Shown piece by piece: positions 12,764-24,403 of a DNA stretch of 64,000 bases (positions are counted from its first letter, which is position 1; each line of letters begins with the position of its first letter). This DNA is from Beroe forskalii. Taxonomy: Eukaryota; Ctenophora; Nuda; Beroida; Beroidae. The position numbers and the translations under genes are program-made. Below the pieces are notes generated by a model. That model ran no database searches. It was not told where the DNA came from and saw nothing but the letters and a program-made list of their open reading frames with translations. The DNA is taken from positions 346,770 through 410,769 of the forward strand of contig WFMF01000076.1 in NCBI GenBank assembly GCA_011033025.1. The letters are read 5' to 3'.

Positions 12764-13920
12764 GGGCTCAGTTTAGTACTGATAGTTTAGTTATGTTTAA
12801 CATTTTATACAGTCATTTCAGTAAACTTATGATATTCTGATATAATCGGTTTGAAGAAATTGAAGAGATTGATGTCATGAAAACTGAACGATATAAATTA
12901 GGTCGAATTCTATTTCAATTTGACAATTGACACTAAGGGTGGGTAATTAGACCTAACTCATACCATTGTCAATTTGGACAGTTATTGTTTGAGAAAGGAA
13001 TGTCCTTCAGATTGAAAGATTGTTTTCCTAGATGTTTCGCAAATAAAACAAGTTAGATTAAGCGAAATAGTAAACATTCACGATATATTGTACATGCATA
13101 TGTTACACAAAGGTAAAATATAGTGTATAAAACGTTCCATAAAAAGCTAATGGTTTAAAATTTCAAAGAAACGCTCCGTCTATTAATAGTAAAGTTAAAA
13201 AAGGAATGCATTCAAAAATCATATACACGGGTTCAACCAAAATCATTGCTTGGCCATGTTTTTGAAAATAATGATGATACAAGATGACTTATCTTTAACA
13301 TTTAACATCAATGGATTTAAGAAAAAATGATTATACTGCAAGTTATCTCAACTACTGTTGAAACGGAAAGGAGTTTTAAATAGGCCAAAAAGTAATTATC
13401 TAATTAGAACATTGTACTATGATATCTAAGGTCCAATAGAAAACGATGTTATCATTAATTCAAACACCTCTCTCAAATCTATCTAATATAAAATACCATG
13501 CCATGCTAAGAATTTGCTAAATTCGGGATTAGTCTTCTGCTAAACCGTGATAAATACATAATGTCTGTTGAAGCTTTAAGGTTGAATAATCAGTACTGTT
13601 TTAGAGAGTATAAAATGTTTTGATACCTAGGAAGTATGATACAATTAACAATTCTGATAAAATAATAAACGTATAAACGTAATAGTATAACAACTAACAC
13701 GTTAACATTAGTAAGTAGCAATGAAACTTGATAACGCTTATAAAAACCATCATAAGTCACCTACGGCGACTTTGAGTTACAATAGCAGTTTATAACAGTA
13801 AATAGATGATGTCAGACCATCTGTATCTTAATAAAAACGTCCAATGATCACTAAAGACAAGGTATTGTGAGATTTGACATTCACTCATCACAAGACACTA
13901 GACAGTTTACTGACACCCAT
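12764..13920. other. Gene-free stretch between PPIE and protoglobin A
   Basis: AT-rich spacer upstream of PPIE and downstream of the protoglobin stop. It probably contains the PPIE promoter, but no motif stands out. Confidence 0.4.
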
Positions 13921-16900
13921 CTACTCATCATTAAACACAATGTAAGCCATAGCCACAGCCCCCACCACCACAGCTCCCAGCAGGAGACTAGGTACAGAGA
14001 GGGAGGAGGGAGAGAGGCCTCGCTGAGAGAACTTAGTAATCCGAGGCTTCTCGTACCACTTACTGATGAACTGTCCCAGGACAGCCAGAACTTTGCAGAA
14101 CGCCCGCACTGTACCAGAAAAGTCGAATTCTTTGCTACCTGACGGAGTAAGAAAGTGTAACTTGTCGGCTTAAATTATGATGAAAATTACAAAGTATTCA
14201 TATCGAATAACAGCGTCAAACAAGAACACAATTTTAAAAACTCCAACAAATTTACGACCAATAGAAAACTTTCCGACAATTTTACAAAATTAAGGACACT
14301 CCCCAACCTCCACAACTCACCTTCCTCCCCAGACCGGTGGTAAGTGTAGAGTTCGGCTAGCACAGCGTCCTGTAAGAAAGCTAATAACGCCTGCATGTGG
14401 ATCAGCTCCACATTGATTGAGGTCCTGCCTGAGTGAGGCGTGTGGATGCGACCCATTCTGTCTAGCTCGTCCAACATCGCCCCGTCATACGGCTTAGTTA
14501 CTAGTCTGAGGGTGTGTGGCTTAGTAACTAGTCTGAGGTGTGTGGCTTAGTTACTAGTCTGAAGTGTGTGTGGCTTAGTTAGTAGTCTGAAGTGTGTGTG
14601 GCTTAGTTAGTAGTCTGAGGTGAGTGGCTTAGTTACTAGTCTGAGGTGAGTGGCTTAGTTACTAGTCTGAGGTGTGTGTGGCTTAGTTACTAGTCTGAGG
14701 TGTGTGGCTTAGTAACTAGTCTGAGGTGTGTGGCTTAGTTACTAGTCTGAAGTGTGTGTGGCTTAGTTAGTAGTCTGAAGTGTGTGTGGCTTAGTTAGTA
14801 GTCTGAGGTGAGTGGCTTAGTTACTAGTCTGAAGTGTGTGTGGCTTAGTTAGTAGTCTGAAGTGTGTGTGGCTTAGTTAGTAGTCTGAGGTGAGTGGCTT
14901 AGTTACTAGTCTGAGGTGAGTGGCTTAGTTACTAGTCTGAGGTGTGTGTGGCTTAGTTACTAGTCTGAGGTGTGTGTGGCTTAGTTACTAGTCTGAGTTG
15001 TGTGTGGCTTAGTTACTAGTCTGAGGTGTGTGGCTTAGTTACTAGTCTGAGGTGTGTGGCTTAGTTACTAGTCTGAGGTGTGTGGCTTAGTTACTAGTCT
15101 GAGGTGTGTGGCTTAGTTACTAGTCTGAGGTGTGTGGCTTAGTTACTAGTCTGAGGTGTGTGGCTTAGTTACTAGTCTGAGGTGTGTGTGGCTTAGTTAC
15201 TAGTCTGAGGTGTGTGGCTTAGTTACTAGTCTGAGGTGTGTGGCTTAGTTACTAGTCTGAGGTGTGTAGCTTAGTTACTAGTCTGAGGTGTGTGGCTTAG
15301 TTACTAGTCTGAGGTGTGTGGCTTAGTTACTAGTCTGAGGTGTGTGGCTTAGTTACTAGTCTGAGGTGTGTGGCTTAGTTACTAGTCTGAGGTGTGTGGC
15401 TTAGTTACTAGTCTGAGGTGTGTGGCTTAGTTACTAGTCTGAGGTGTGGCTTAGTTACTAGTCTGAGGTGTGTGGCTTAGTTACTAGTCTGAGGTGTGTG
15501 GCTTAGTTACTAGTCTGAGGTGTGTGGCTTAGTTACTAGTCTGAGGTGTGTGGCTTAGTTACTAGTCTGAGGTGTGTGGCTTAGTTACTAGTCTGAGGTG
15601 TGTGGCTTAGTTACTAGTCTGAGGTGTGGCTTAGTTACTAGTCTGAGGTGTGTGGCTTAGTTACTAGTCTGAGGTGTGTGGCTTAGTTACTAGTCTGAGG
15701 TGTGTGGCTTAGTTAGTAGTCTGAGGTGTGTGGCTTAGCTACTAGTCTGAGGTGTGTGGTAATTGAATAAAAGCTGGGAATTGCAAAAATTATGTGCATA
15801 TTGGATCCAGCGAAAAACTGTATCATGATTGCAGACTGCTTCCGTGACATAGGTAGATATTGTAATGTATTCTTCATTTAATTCACAATCATGCACAGAT
15901 TTGAAGCTCTAGAAATATAATTAGTCAAATCCAATTATAACCTGACGATGAATCGTTTGAGAGAAGACTTCCTCATCCCAATCTGTGGTTTGTTGAGGTC
16001 GTAGGTGTCCAGAGTGACAGTTTGTGAGGGGTCGTCGTACTTCTCTCTTTCCCTGAAAAACACCTGTAAAGAATGCCGGATATAACGAAATAATAAACCC
16101 TTCTTAGAGAATCACAGACATAACGTCCCACCCGTGGGAAGGTGATGCTCAAAAAGGTATAATGATTTTCATAATGCTCGTTTAATATCAGGCAAGGAAG
16201 TAAGGAGAGCCAAGAAATTTCGGGATCCTACGGTTAAGCTTTAATCCATTACCGATATTGGATATTAACCAGTTCACCGATCATTATACCGAATATGAGG
16301 CATGAGCGATGCAAAACAATCATTTCCTGCGGTGAAATGAGAACCTAGTGAGTCTCCCTAGATGCATGCTAGACTATATGCAATATCTATTATAGATCTA
16401 ACGGATATCCACGACAAATGGCGTGATTGGAATCACTTCACAGAAGTCTCATTCTAATAGTTGCTTTCAACAACCACATCATTAATAACCGTGCCCATTA
16501 ATCCATCTACTGCATCGATGTGCCAAAGACACTCGCTTTGCAACTGACATCGCTTCCCCAAGGAAAACGCACCATTATCAGTCTAGATAACTATTTACTT
16601 ATTTATATGTTAATAAGGACAATTAATAATTTCTCAAACACCATACCTTCTTAGTGCAGCTGAAGGAGAAGAGTTTGTCGTACACTGCGTCCACCAGACC
16701 TTCAACCTTGGGTCCTAACACACCCGCTGAACCTGGGAACAGGGGAGAAATTAATGGCGTCTACCAGACCCTCCACCTTGGGTCCTAACACCCGCTGAAC
16801 CTGGGAACAGGGAGAAATTAATGGCGTCTACCAGACCCTCCACCTTGGGTCCTAACACACCCGCTGAACCTGGGAACAGGGGAGAAATTAATGGCGTCTA

Positions 16901-17618
16901 CCAGACCCTCCACCTTGGGTCCTAACACACCCGCTGAACCTGGGAACAGGGGAGAAATTAATGGCGTCTACCAGACCCTCCACCTTGGGTCCTAACACAC
17001 TCGCTGAACCTGGGAACAGGGGAGAAATTAATGGCGTCTACCAGACCCTCCACCTTGGGTCCTAACACACCCGCTGAACCTGGGAACAGGGGAGAAATTA
17101 ATGGCGTCTACCAGACCCTCCACCTTGGGTCCTAACACACTCGCTGAACCTGGGAACAGGGGAGGAATTAATGGCGTCCACCAGACCTTCAACCTTGGGT
17201 CCTAACACACTCGCTGAACCTGGGAACAGGGGAGGAATTGATGATGGGATTTATTGGTCGATTTCACTATCCATTTCAATCAAGTTTAGATACAATTATA
17301 CTACTAAACTTTGATTGATAATAATTCCTTGAGTATGCAATTCTAACTGGGATCTTTAGAATATTTGAATTACAATGCATGCACTCCGTCATTCAATGTC
17401 TACATACCATGGATAAGTTTGATGTCATCTTCTGATATGCCAATGAAATCACAAAGGTACTTGAATCTGTAAGCTAAATCTGCATCTAATCTGCTCTCGT
17501 CAATTTTATGAACAGTTAATTGTAGCCATGGCTGTAGATGAATGCTGATTATAATTTTAATGTAACAAGTACATTGTACAAAATATGATACAGGTTTTAT
17601 AGTTTCCATAGAGGCCAT
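13921..17618 (-). CDS. Protoglobin-type globin A, with C-terminal membrane anchor
   Basis: Five exons: 17408-17618 (start uncertain), 16647-16732, 15942-16063, 14321-14505 and 13921-14138, giving about 273 residues. The fold signature matches protoglobins and globin-coupled sensors: YLCDFIGISEDDIKLIHG, then GPKVEGLVDAVYDKLFSF, then SLKRFIVRLVTKPYD, then MGRIHT with the likely proximal (F8) histidine, then the helix MQALLAFLQDAVLAEL and a C-terminal helix ending ISKWYEKPR. Unlike copy B, the last exon adds a segment ending in a strong hydrophobic stretch (LLLGAVVVGAVAMAYIVF), which suggests tail anchoring in a membrane. Protoglobins bind haem and gases (O2, CO, NO) and are best known from archaea and bacteria. 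The first ATG is unsure: residues before VHKIDESRL have no counterpart in copy B. Two of its introns carry splice-site arrays. Confidence 0.75.
14492..15759 (-). repeat. 26-bp minisatellite made of a splice acceptor plus exon start
   Basis: About 48 units of 24-28 bp directly upstream (in gene sense) of protoglobin A exon 4. In gene sense each unit is ACTAGTAACTAAG followed by CCACACACCTCAG. The first part equals the first bases of the exon (codons for LVTK) and also resembles a branch point (TAACTAA). The second is the pyrimidine tract and AG of the acceptor. The real exon begins at 14505 with the same sequence, so the array is a tandem expansion of that splice site into the intron. Confidence 0.9.
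16687..17243 (-). repeat. 70-bp minisatellite made of a splice acceptor plus 47 nt of exon 2
   Basis: Exon 2 of protoglobin A (16647-16732) is followed on its upstream side by about seven further copies of a 70-bp unit (67-71 bp). In gene sense each unit holds AATTTCTCCCCTGTTCCCAG, a strong acceptor, then about 47 bases of the exon start (GTTCAGCGGGTGTGTTAGG onward). Inner copies differ from the true exon only at third codon positions in the stretch coding KVEGLVDA. The outermost copy (about 17174) returns to the exon version. Confidence 0.92.
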
Positions 17619-18112
17619 AGCAATTGAACAATTTCAAAGTGAACAATTTCAAAGTAAACATCAATGAGACTGCAAAAACTTCAGAATTTTGGCCAATAAG
17701 ATAGCGGTAATATAAGATTGATTTGACATTTGTCAACATTCAACAAATTAACTTGAAATGTCGAGCTCAGAACGTCTATAAAATGGATTTCTGCAATCTG
17801 ATTATCGAGATCCATAATAAAATGAAACTAAAGGGCCCTTATTTGGTTACTGGAGGGAATAAGGATATGGATTGAACCAATCTCATTTGAAAATTAAAAA
17901 GCTACAGTCAGTCGGCTATTTTGTTAGCAATCGGTACGTGCTAAAAGAATAAGGGATTATATATCATGGGCTAGGTCATTACCCGATCGTAGGCAACCAC
18001 GCACAAAATATGGAATGAGAAATCAAAAAATAACATTTAACTTGAAAAGTTGGAAGGGCTTCACAATCGCAGACAGAAAGATCTGGAATTGGAAGGCCCA
18101 CGGATCTTTTTT

Positions 18113-19712
18113 CTAAGCTTTGCCTTCTTCGTACCATGCACTGATGAACTGGTTAAGAACAGCGAGGACTTTGCCAAAAGCTCGAGCAGTTCCGTCTCTT
18201 GTGGCTCCTGCGTGTGTATGTCAAGGAAATTAACTAAAATAATTAAATGAAATTAATAATAATAATTCTGGAAAAACATCAAAGAATTTGTTTTATACAT
18301 GTACACATTTCACGTCATACTATCCAATTTTACTATCAAAATTATACGCATTACTCATTACTGCATCAAAGGAATAATCACATGAAACATCAACATATTT
18401 TCATATTTGTGTCTAGACTTAAAAGAATATTCAAGATGGATATGAAGTATGATGTTACGCAGTCAAACATGACAGTCTAAATTTCGGATTCAGCTCACAG
18501 CAAAATAATATTAAAATGATGATTGAATAGAAAAATATTTCAGAAAATCATTTGTATCTTGATTCGTGACCTGAATAATCATCAATTAATTCTCAATCTG
18601 TCAAACAAACCTTCAACAGCCTCACCATCCACTGTGTCCGTATCCATTTTAAACACTTCAGCCAGGATGGCATCTTGTACGAATGCTAGAAGAGCCTGCA
18701 TGTGAATCAGATCCACGTTTACAGCCTTGTGAATGCGGCCCATGCTGTCCAGTGCCTGTAGCATTGCTTTATCGTATGGCTTGGTTACCAATCTGGGAGT
18801 TCAAACCACAAATAAACCTTGAGTATTTTAGACATTGTATTAGCACATCACTTACTTAACTTTTCGAAACAATACAATCCAAAGTCCTTCGAAATATACT
18901 TGTGATCCATCACCCGGTTTTCCCCACTAAAGCACTAAGTAAGATGCGATCATTTCATAATTGACATAAACAGTCCACACAGCGACTAACAAATCTGACA
19001 ATGAATCGTTTAAGAGAAGACTTCCTCATCCCAATCTGTGGTTTGTTGAGGTCGTAGGTATCCAGAGTGACTGTTTGTGAGGGGTCGTCATACTTCTCTC
19101 TTTGCGAAAAGAAAACCTGGAACATTACTCCGATACTGTGTGATTATAAAATGGTACCCCAATTAATAACTATATGTGTCGATATTGGGCTGATTTTCGA
19201 TCTTTCATTGTTTTGTACAATCCAATAGATGACTACTGAAAATGACTGCATACACTGCTAAATATCTTATCAAAACTGTGTTACCTTTTTGGTGCAGCTG
19301 AATGAAAATAGGCGGTCGTATACAGCGTCAACCAAACCATCCACTTTGGGACCCAAGAAAGGAGCCGAACCTGGAAAAGAATTGATGCCAAGTTGAAGAA
19401 GTTAAGATCGCTAGAATTTCAAGAATTCAGCTTTCGTATTGGGGATATCAAATTCATCAGCTGAGTATTAGAGTGCCAGTTGACTGTCACCTCGCACTTC
19501 GATAGTTCTGCATCAAGTCAATAAATAGGGAACTTATGAGTAAGCTAAAACGCCACCAACAACAGCAAGATAAGGGCTGCCTAAATACCGTGTATAAGTT
19601 CTATGTCTTGCTCTGTGATACCAATAAACTGGCAGAGGTATTGGAATCTATACTCCAGATCTGTTATCAGCTTTTCCTCGTCAATCTGTACCAAACTAGT
19701 GTTCTCACTCAT
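18113..19712 (-). CDS. Protoglobin-type globin B
   Basis: Five exons: 19589-19712, 19285-19370, 18995-19116, 18611-18792 and 18113-18207, joining to 202 residues, close to the roughly 195 of archaeal protoglobin. The sequence starts MSENTSLVQIDEEKL. Key segments are FIGITEQDIELIHG, GPKVDGLVDAVYDRLFSF, SLKRFIVR, LVTKPYDKAMLQALDSMGR with the candidate proximal histidine in IHK, MQALLAFVQDAILAEVF and VLNQFISAWYEEGKA-stop. Exons 2 and 3 have exactly the lengths and phases of copy A, so the two arose by tandem duplication. B lacks the membrane tail and the intron arrays. Exon 3 is followed by AT instead of GT (position 18994), although the reading frame is otherwise intact. Probably a soluble haem protein that binds gases; ligand and function are not deducible here. 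Confidence 0.8.
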
Positions 19713-20705
19713 GTTTTTCCTGGTTTTTGATAGACAAACAAACAAACAGGAGAAAGATTTTTTAGGCACTTCAAAAAATACAACAACGATCGAAGTTTGA
19801 TTTATACATCAATGCAGTATTGCAAGAACGTTTAAAATAACATTCCAAATCTACGTAACAAGTAAACACTAAACCTATAAAACATGCAACTCAAATTAAA
19901 CTTTATAAATCAATGAGTAGCAAAGTCTGGAATCATGCAAAGCTACTCATATAAGCATTAGTAAGAAATTAATAAGACGATATAAGGTATATATCCAGGT
20001 ACTTACCGCGAGCTGTGAGTACAGAGGATTTGATTTAAGCAGACTCTCGAGTCATTATATATGCGTGAACTTAGTGTCACATGTTACTCTTTAGCAGTGG
20101 TCACATGACACTCTTAGCTTTCAGTGAAATTAGAAGCATGTTCCTTAAGATCTCCAATTTTCGGGAGAAAGCTTCGAACACGTTCTAGAATGGAGCCTTG
20201 GTGCTCAGCTTGCAGAGGTTGGTCCTGAGTAGGGCCTCTCCCGACAAAAACCGTTCCAACCCACATGTAAGTAAGTACTTAGTACATTCTAGAAGATTCG
20301 GTCCCACCACCGCACCTAATAAGATTGCAGGACGCAATATGTCAGCTTCATAGGGCGGAACTTATTCGAATATCTGTTAACCTTATCACGAAATGGTTGA
20401 TATATACATATATACAGACCCTAATAGATGGACAAATTTCTTGACTTGTATTCTAGTCCGATACAGGAATCTGTCTTAGTAGCCAATTTCACGTGTCGGA
20501 CAATATGTCCATATTGGACAAATGTCCTAGATTCGTCATCAGCACAAATTCATACGAGGTTCTAAAAATAGAAATCAAATAGTATCAAAACTGTTGTACG
20601 ATGTACATATATCAAACACGTACATTCGTTCAGTACCTTCGATACTTCAGTAAACATTAAAACCCCAGGACCACGCCCGAAAAACAAATAGTCCAGTTAA
20701 GTTCA
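19713..20705. other. Gene-free spacer, probable promoter of protoglobin B
   Basis: About 1 kb of AT-rich sequence between protoglobin B and the next gene. No clear motif or family seen. A non-coding first exon of protoglobin B could lie here. Confidence 0.4.
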
Positions 20706-23700
20706 TTAAGACATGGTGTAGTTTTCTAACAGTTCGTTAAGGTGCTGTCTTATCTCTGAAATGTCGTCTTGCAACACTCCAGCGGCAATCAGATCAGGGT
20801 GCTCGTTAACATTGACTCGTTTGGACAAAACCTGGATCAAAAGGTAAGGCTTAATATAACCGATTTCAATATGTGGAACATGTAAAAATGACATATACAC
20901 CCGACAAAATACTGTATTCTTACAAGAAAATTCTCCACAATCACAGACCCAAGAACTTACTTTTTCAATTAAATGCACAGGTTGATTTGAGTTCTGTAAC
21001 ATGGAAAGGACTGGTAATTCCTGGACAGAAGTATTCCTCACTCTCTCATGTGGCTGACGTAACTTCCCTTGTTGAGAGGGGCAGTGTTATAGGAATTAAA
21101 TCGAAGAAACAAAATTATTAAAGCAGCAGCATTTATACCTAGATTTGGTTAGTTAGTACCTATACTGGATGTCCAGACATGAGTTGTCAAAACTTGCATT
21201 TAAGTTTTAAAAGTTTAAACTATGAAACAATAGTTAAATCTAACTTCCCATTTGACAGAATCTTGTCATTGAAAAATTGAGGAAAGGATGATGAAAGACA
21301 GAGAGATGAAGGACTGTAACAGAATTTAGTGGCAGAACTGAAGACTTGGATATCTGATGTTACTCCAGAGAGATGAGAAAAGAATTCATTGCTGTTTGCA
21401 ATATTAGGAATACCACAGCAAGTCATGAAGGTGTGATGTAATGGTAGGGTAACCTGGATGAAATGTTGAATTAGGCACTATTCAAAGCAATATCCATAAC
21501 GCCAAGGACAATGAATGTTAATGATATTTACAAGCATAACTGTTCTGATTGCATTTACAGCAATGCTTACCTCTCTGGATAAAAGGGACAGGGGATGCAG
21601 ATTACTTTTAATGTATGAAGGACTGAATAAGTTATTAATAGTTCTATCATCTGGATCATCAAATGGAACACCCACAATGTGAATTATATAACAAATTAGG
21701 CCTTAAAAATACCCAGGTATCTTATCTCAATAAAATATATTTTTAACAATGGACAGATTATCATATCTTGGCCATGATAATATCAGGCTCATCAAAATCA
21801 GAACTGAGATCATTACCCACAAATGATGTCAGTATATTCCTTGACAAGGGAGTCAAGAAATTCATCAATTGTCCAAAGTCTATTCCTTGTGAAGAATGCC
21901 TTAGAGTCTGATTTATGAAAAGTGACACAATTGCACTCATGTGATAGTTAGTATCTTCATTGAGTAACCCTCTAAATTTCCCTGAAAAGCATTTGATAAG
22001 AAATATTCTACATTGAAGCAATTCCTATCATTTCACTCGAAATGAATATCACTGTTTACTAATAGAAGAAAACATTGACACACATTTGAAGTAAAATTTC
22101 CCTTTTAGGTTTTTGTAGCTTAGAAAGGAGCATGTAGAGTTTGTAGATGAATCTTCTAGTTCAAAAAGATTTGGGGTTTCATCACCAATACCAAAAGTCA
22201 GTTTTTGTTTCTTTCCAAAAACATCATCCATGAGAGGAAATAGTTTTGATAGAAGGCCACCAAATCCTGAGCTTGTGTCATAAACATTGACAAAACCATG
22301 TTAGATATCAATTTAATTACCAATGAAACAAATCACTCAAATAATATCATCAATTGCAGACAGACATGATATCAGATTATTTGTCAGTGGCCAAGTGATT
22401 CATGCCACTCAAAGGTTATCAACCCTCTGGCCTCTTTTGTATACAGGATAGTCTCTTTGGGGTATGTATAACACACCAGTAGATCAAGCAGTAGATCAAA
22501 CGGCCTACCGACAATTGCGCACATAAGAATCTATTTCCCACGGTCTAACAGGGTGCCCTGTCAATGATTTGAGCTGTGAGCAGCCAAGTCAGTAGAATCT
22601 AATCCAAACTACAACAAACAGTAGATCAAACAGTAGATCAAACAGTAGATCAGAGGTCATGATGGGTTAGGTTACAGTAGATCAAACAGTAGATCAAACA
22701 GTAGATCAAACAGTAGATCAAACAGTAGATCAAACAGTAGATCAAACAGTAGATCAAACAGTAGATCAAACAGTAGATCAAACAGTAGATCAAACAGTAG
22801 ATCAAACAGTAGATCAAACAGTAGATCAAACAGAATTGGTTAATCAAGACAAGTCCATCTAAGTGAAGGATGTGTTTTACAGACCCCAAATGACCCCATG
22901 AAGGGATTATAAGGCAATGTTATAGTTATTTCTTAATAAGGTTAAAGATTTTCTGAGTACATTATATTAGTTGTCAAATGGAGTTGGTCAATTGAACAAT
23001 TCCATTCAATCCACTGATATGTTATAAATGCCCCTAAAACCCTCACTATAATTGGCATATTAGAAATTGGCAGATTGCTCAGATTTTTAACAGCCTATGA
23101 TCTTCTTCCTATATGATATCAAATAAACCAATCAGATGGTTGTATTTGATGTTGGCAATATCAGATACAACCATCTGATTGGTTCATTGGGTATCACACA
23201 CAAAGGAGATCACATGATAGGTTGTGGAAAATTGGAGTAATCTGCCAATTTCTGATACACCAAGTATAGACTTGAATAATGCATAATAGAAGATACTTAC
23301 ACGAAAATTGCTAGTTTTTTCCACTTGATATCTGATTTTATCCTCAAACTCATCACACAGAGTATGACTAGAAATTATATCTGATCCATTGTAGAAGCCC
23401 TCAAAATTGTTGCAATGTTGTAATTTGATCACTTGCTTGTCATTATATTCATTGAATGAACTCCAGTGCAATGTTGGATTTGGTGAATATATGTCTAATT
23501 TCTTTGATTTTGTATCATTACACTCAGCATTTATCTCATCAATCCTTCCATCCCATAATATATCATCCTTCTTCAAATGAAAAAATACAGAATTTTGAAT
23601 GGCAACTTTTTTCATCAAACAAATTGTTTATTTGTATAGCTACTTTATTTAATGTTTAAATTTGTTACAATTTTAAATCCTAATACTTACATGGTGGCTG

Positions 23701-23834
23701 TGAAAGGGGCTGTTGAACTGACTCAAAAAATCGACACAAATAAATGATTGGTTGGTACACTGTGATCCAGTGAAAGAGCTTTTTGGCCCAAGGTACAAAG
23801 AAAATAGTCCTGTTTCCAAGTCAGAACTGATCAT
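20706..23834 (-). CDS. Unrecognised multi-exon gene
   Basis: At least eight exon-like blocks on the minus strand keep a protein-like frame. Clear or likely exons are 23691-23834 (begins MISSDLETG, ends at GTAAGT), 23301-23615 (VAIQNSVFFHLKKDD to SNFR), 22084-22266 (LLSKLFPLMDDVFGKKQ), 21817-21981 (KFRGLLNEDTNYHMSAIV), 21571-21701 (GVPFDDPDDRTINNLFSPSY), 21245-21453 (VTLPLHHTFMTCCGIPN), about 20961-21070 (ELPVLSMLQNSNQPVHLIEK) and 20706-20831 (VLSKRVNVNEHPDLIAAGVL to ENYTMS-stop). Phases agree between the 22084, 21817 and 21571 blocks and at the last junction; other joins remain uncertain, as does the start. It is acidic, Ser/Asn-rich and without repeats, signal peptide or membrane span. I do not recognise the family. 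Confidence 0.55.
22615..22833 (-). repeat. 12-bp microsatellite-like array (CAGTAGATCAAA)n
   Basis: About 16 near-perfect copies of CAGTAGATCAAA, with looser copies from about 22480. It lies in an intron of the unrecognised gene. Because the unit is divisible by three, it opens a spurious LIYC-repeat frame. Confidence 0.9.
23057..23258. mobile_element. MITE-like hairpin, about 200 bp
   Basis: The outer arms AGAAATTGGCAGATT and AATCTGCCAATTTCT are inverted. The inner arms AACCAATCAGATGGTTGTAT and its exact reverse complement flank a short loop. It lies in an intron close to the exon ending at 23301. Small non-autonomous DNA element inferred from structure only. Confidence 0.6.
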
Positions 23835-23944
23835 AATGAATGAACAATGATTCAAACTGTCATTAAGTGTGACTCTGCATTCACATCCTTCTGATCATTG
23901 ATGGTTCAACCTAGAAAAGTAAAAATAACTAATACAAGTTTTAT

Positions 23945-24254
23945 GATATCTGAAATTCGAAATGAAAGAGCAAATTTGTCGAAACTTAGTGATACAGAAA
24001 TTGAGTTTAGGTTCCCTAGCAGTTTCATGACAATGTGCTCCAAAAAATCAATATCCCAGATGCTGCTGGACCAACAAAGAAATCGTGCAACATGATTTGA
24101 TATCTGAAATTCGAAATGAAAGAGCAAATTTGTCACTACTTAGTGATATAGAAATTGAGTTTAGGTTCGTTAGCAGTTGCATGAAAATGTGCTCCAAAAA
24201 ATCAATATCCCAGATGCTGCTGGACCAACAAACACATCATGCAACATCATTTTA
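23945..24254. repeat. 154-bp tandem duplication
   Basis: Two head-to-tail copies with a 154-bp offset, starting GATATCTGAAATTCGAAATG at 23945 and 24099. They lie just upstream of the first exon of the unrecognised gene. The first copy adjoins a good acceptor (TTTTTACTTTTCTAG on the minus strand). A non-coding leader exon or its duplicate is possible. Confidence 0.8.
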
Positions 24255-24403
24255 ATTTCCCAGAGCTGATATAGAAGTAGTATTGAATGAAAATAATGGT
24301 ATTGAACCATCACACCTCACTTAACTGACAGACATAAATTGGCTTTCATTCACAAACACACCCTTTAACACAGGGGTCCTGGGTCCAGCAACATGAAACT
24401 CTC

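Noticed and set aside
14492..15759. CRISPR-like array
   Set aside because: Head-to-tail repeats without unique spacers in a eukaryotic intron; unit derived from the adjacent exon.
22650..22889. LIYC-repeat frame
   Set aside because: Direct translation of the 12-bp CAGTAGATCAAA array in an intron.
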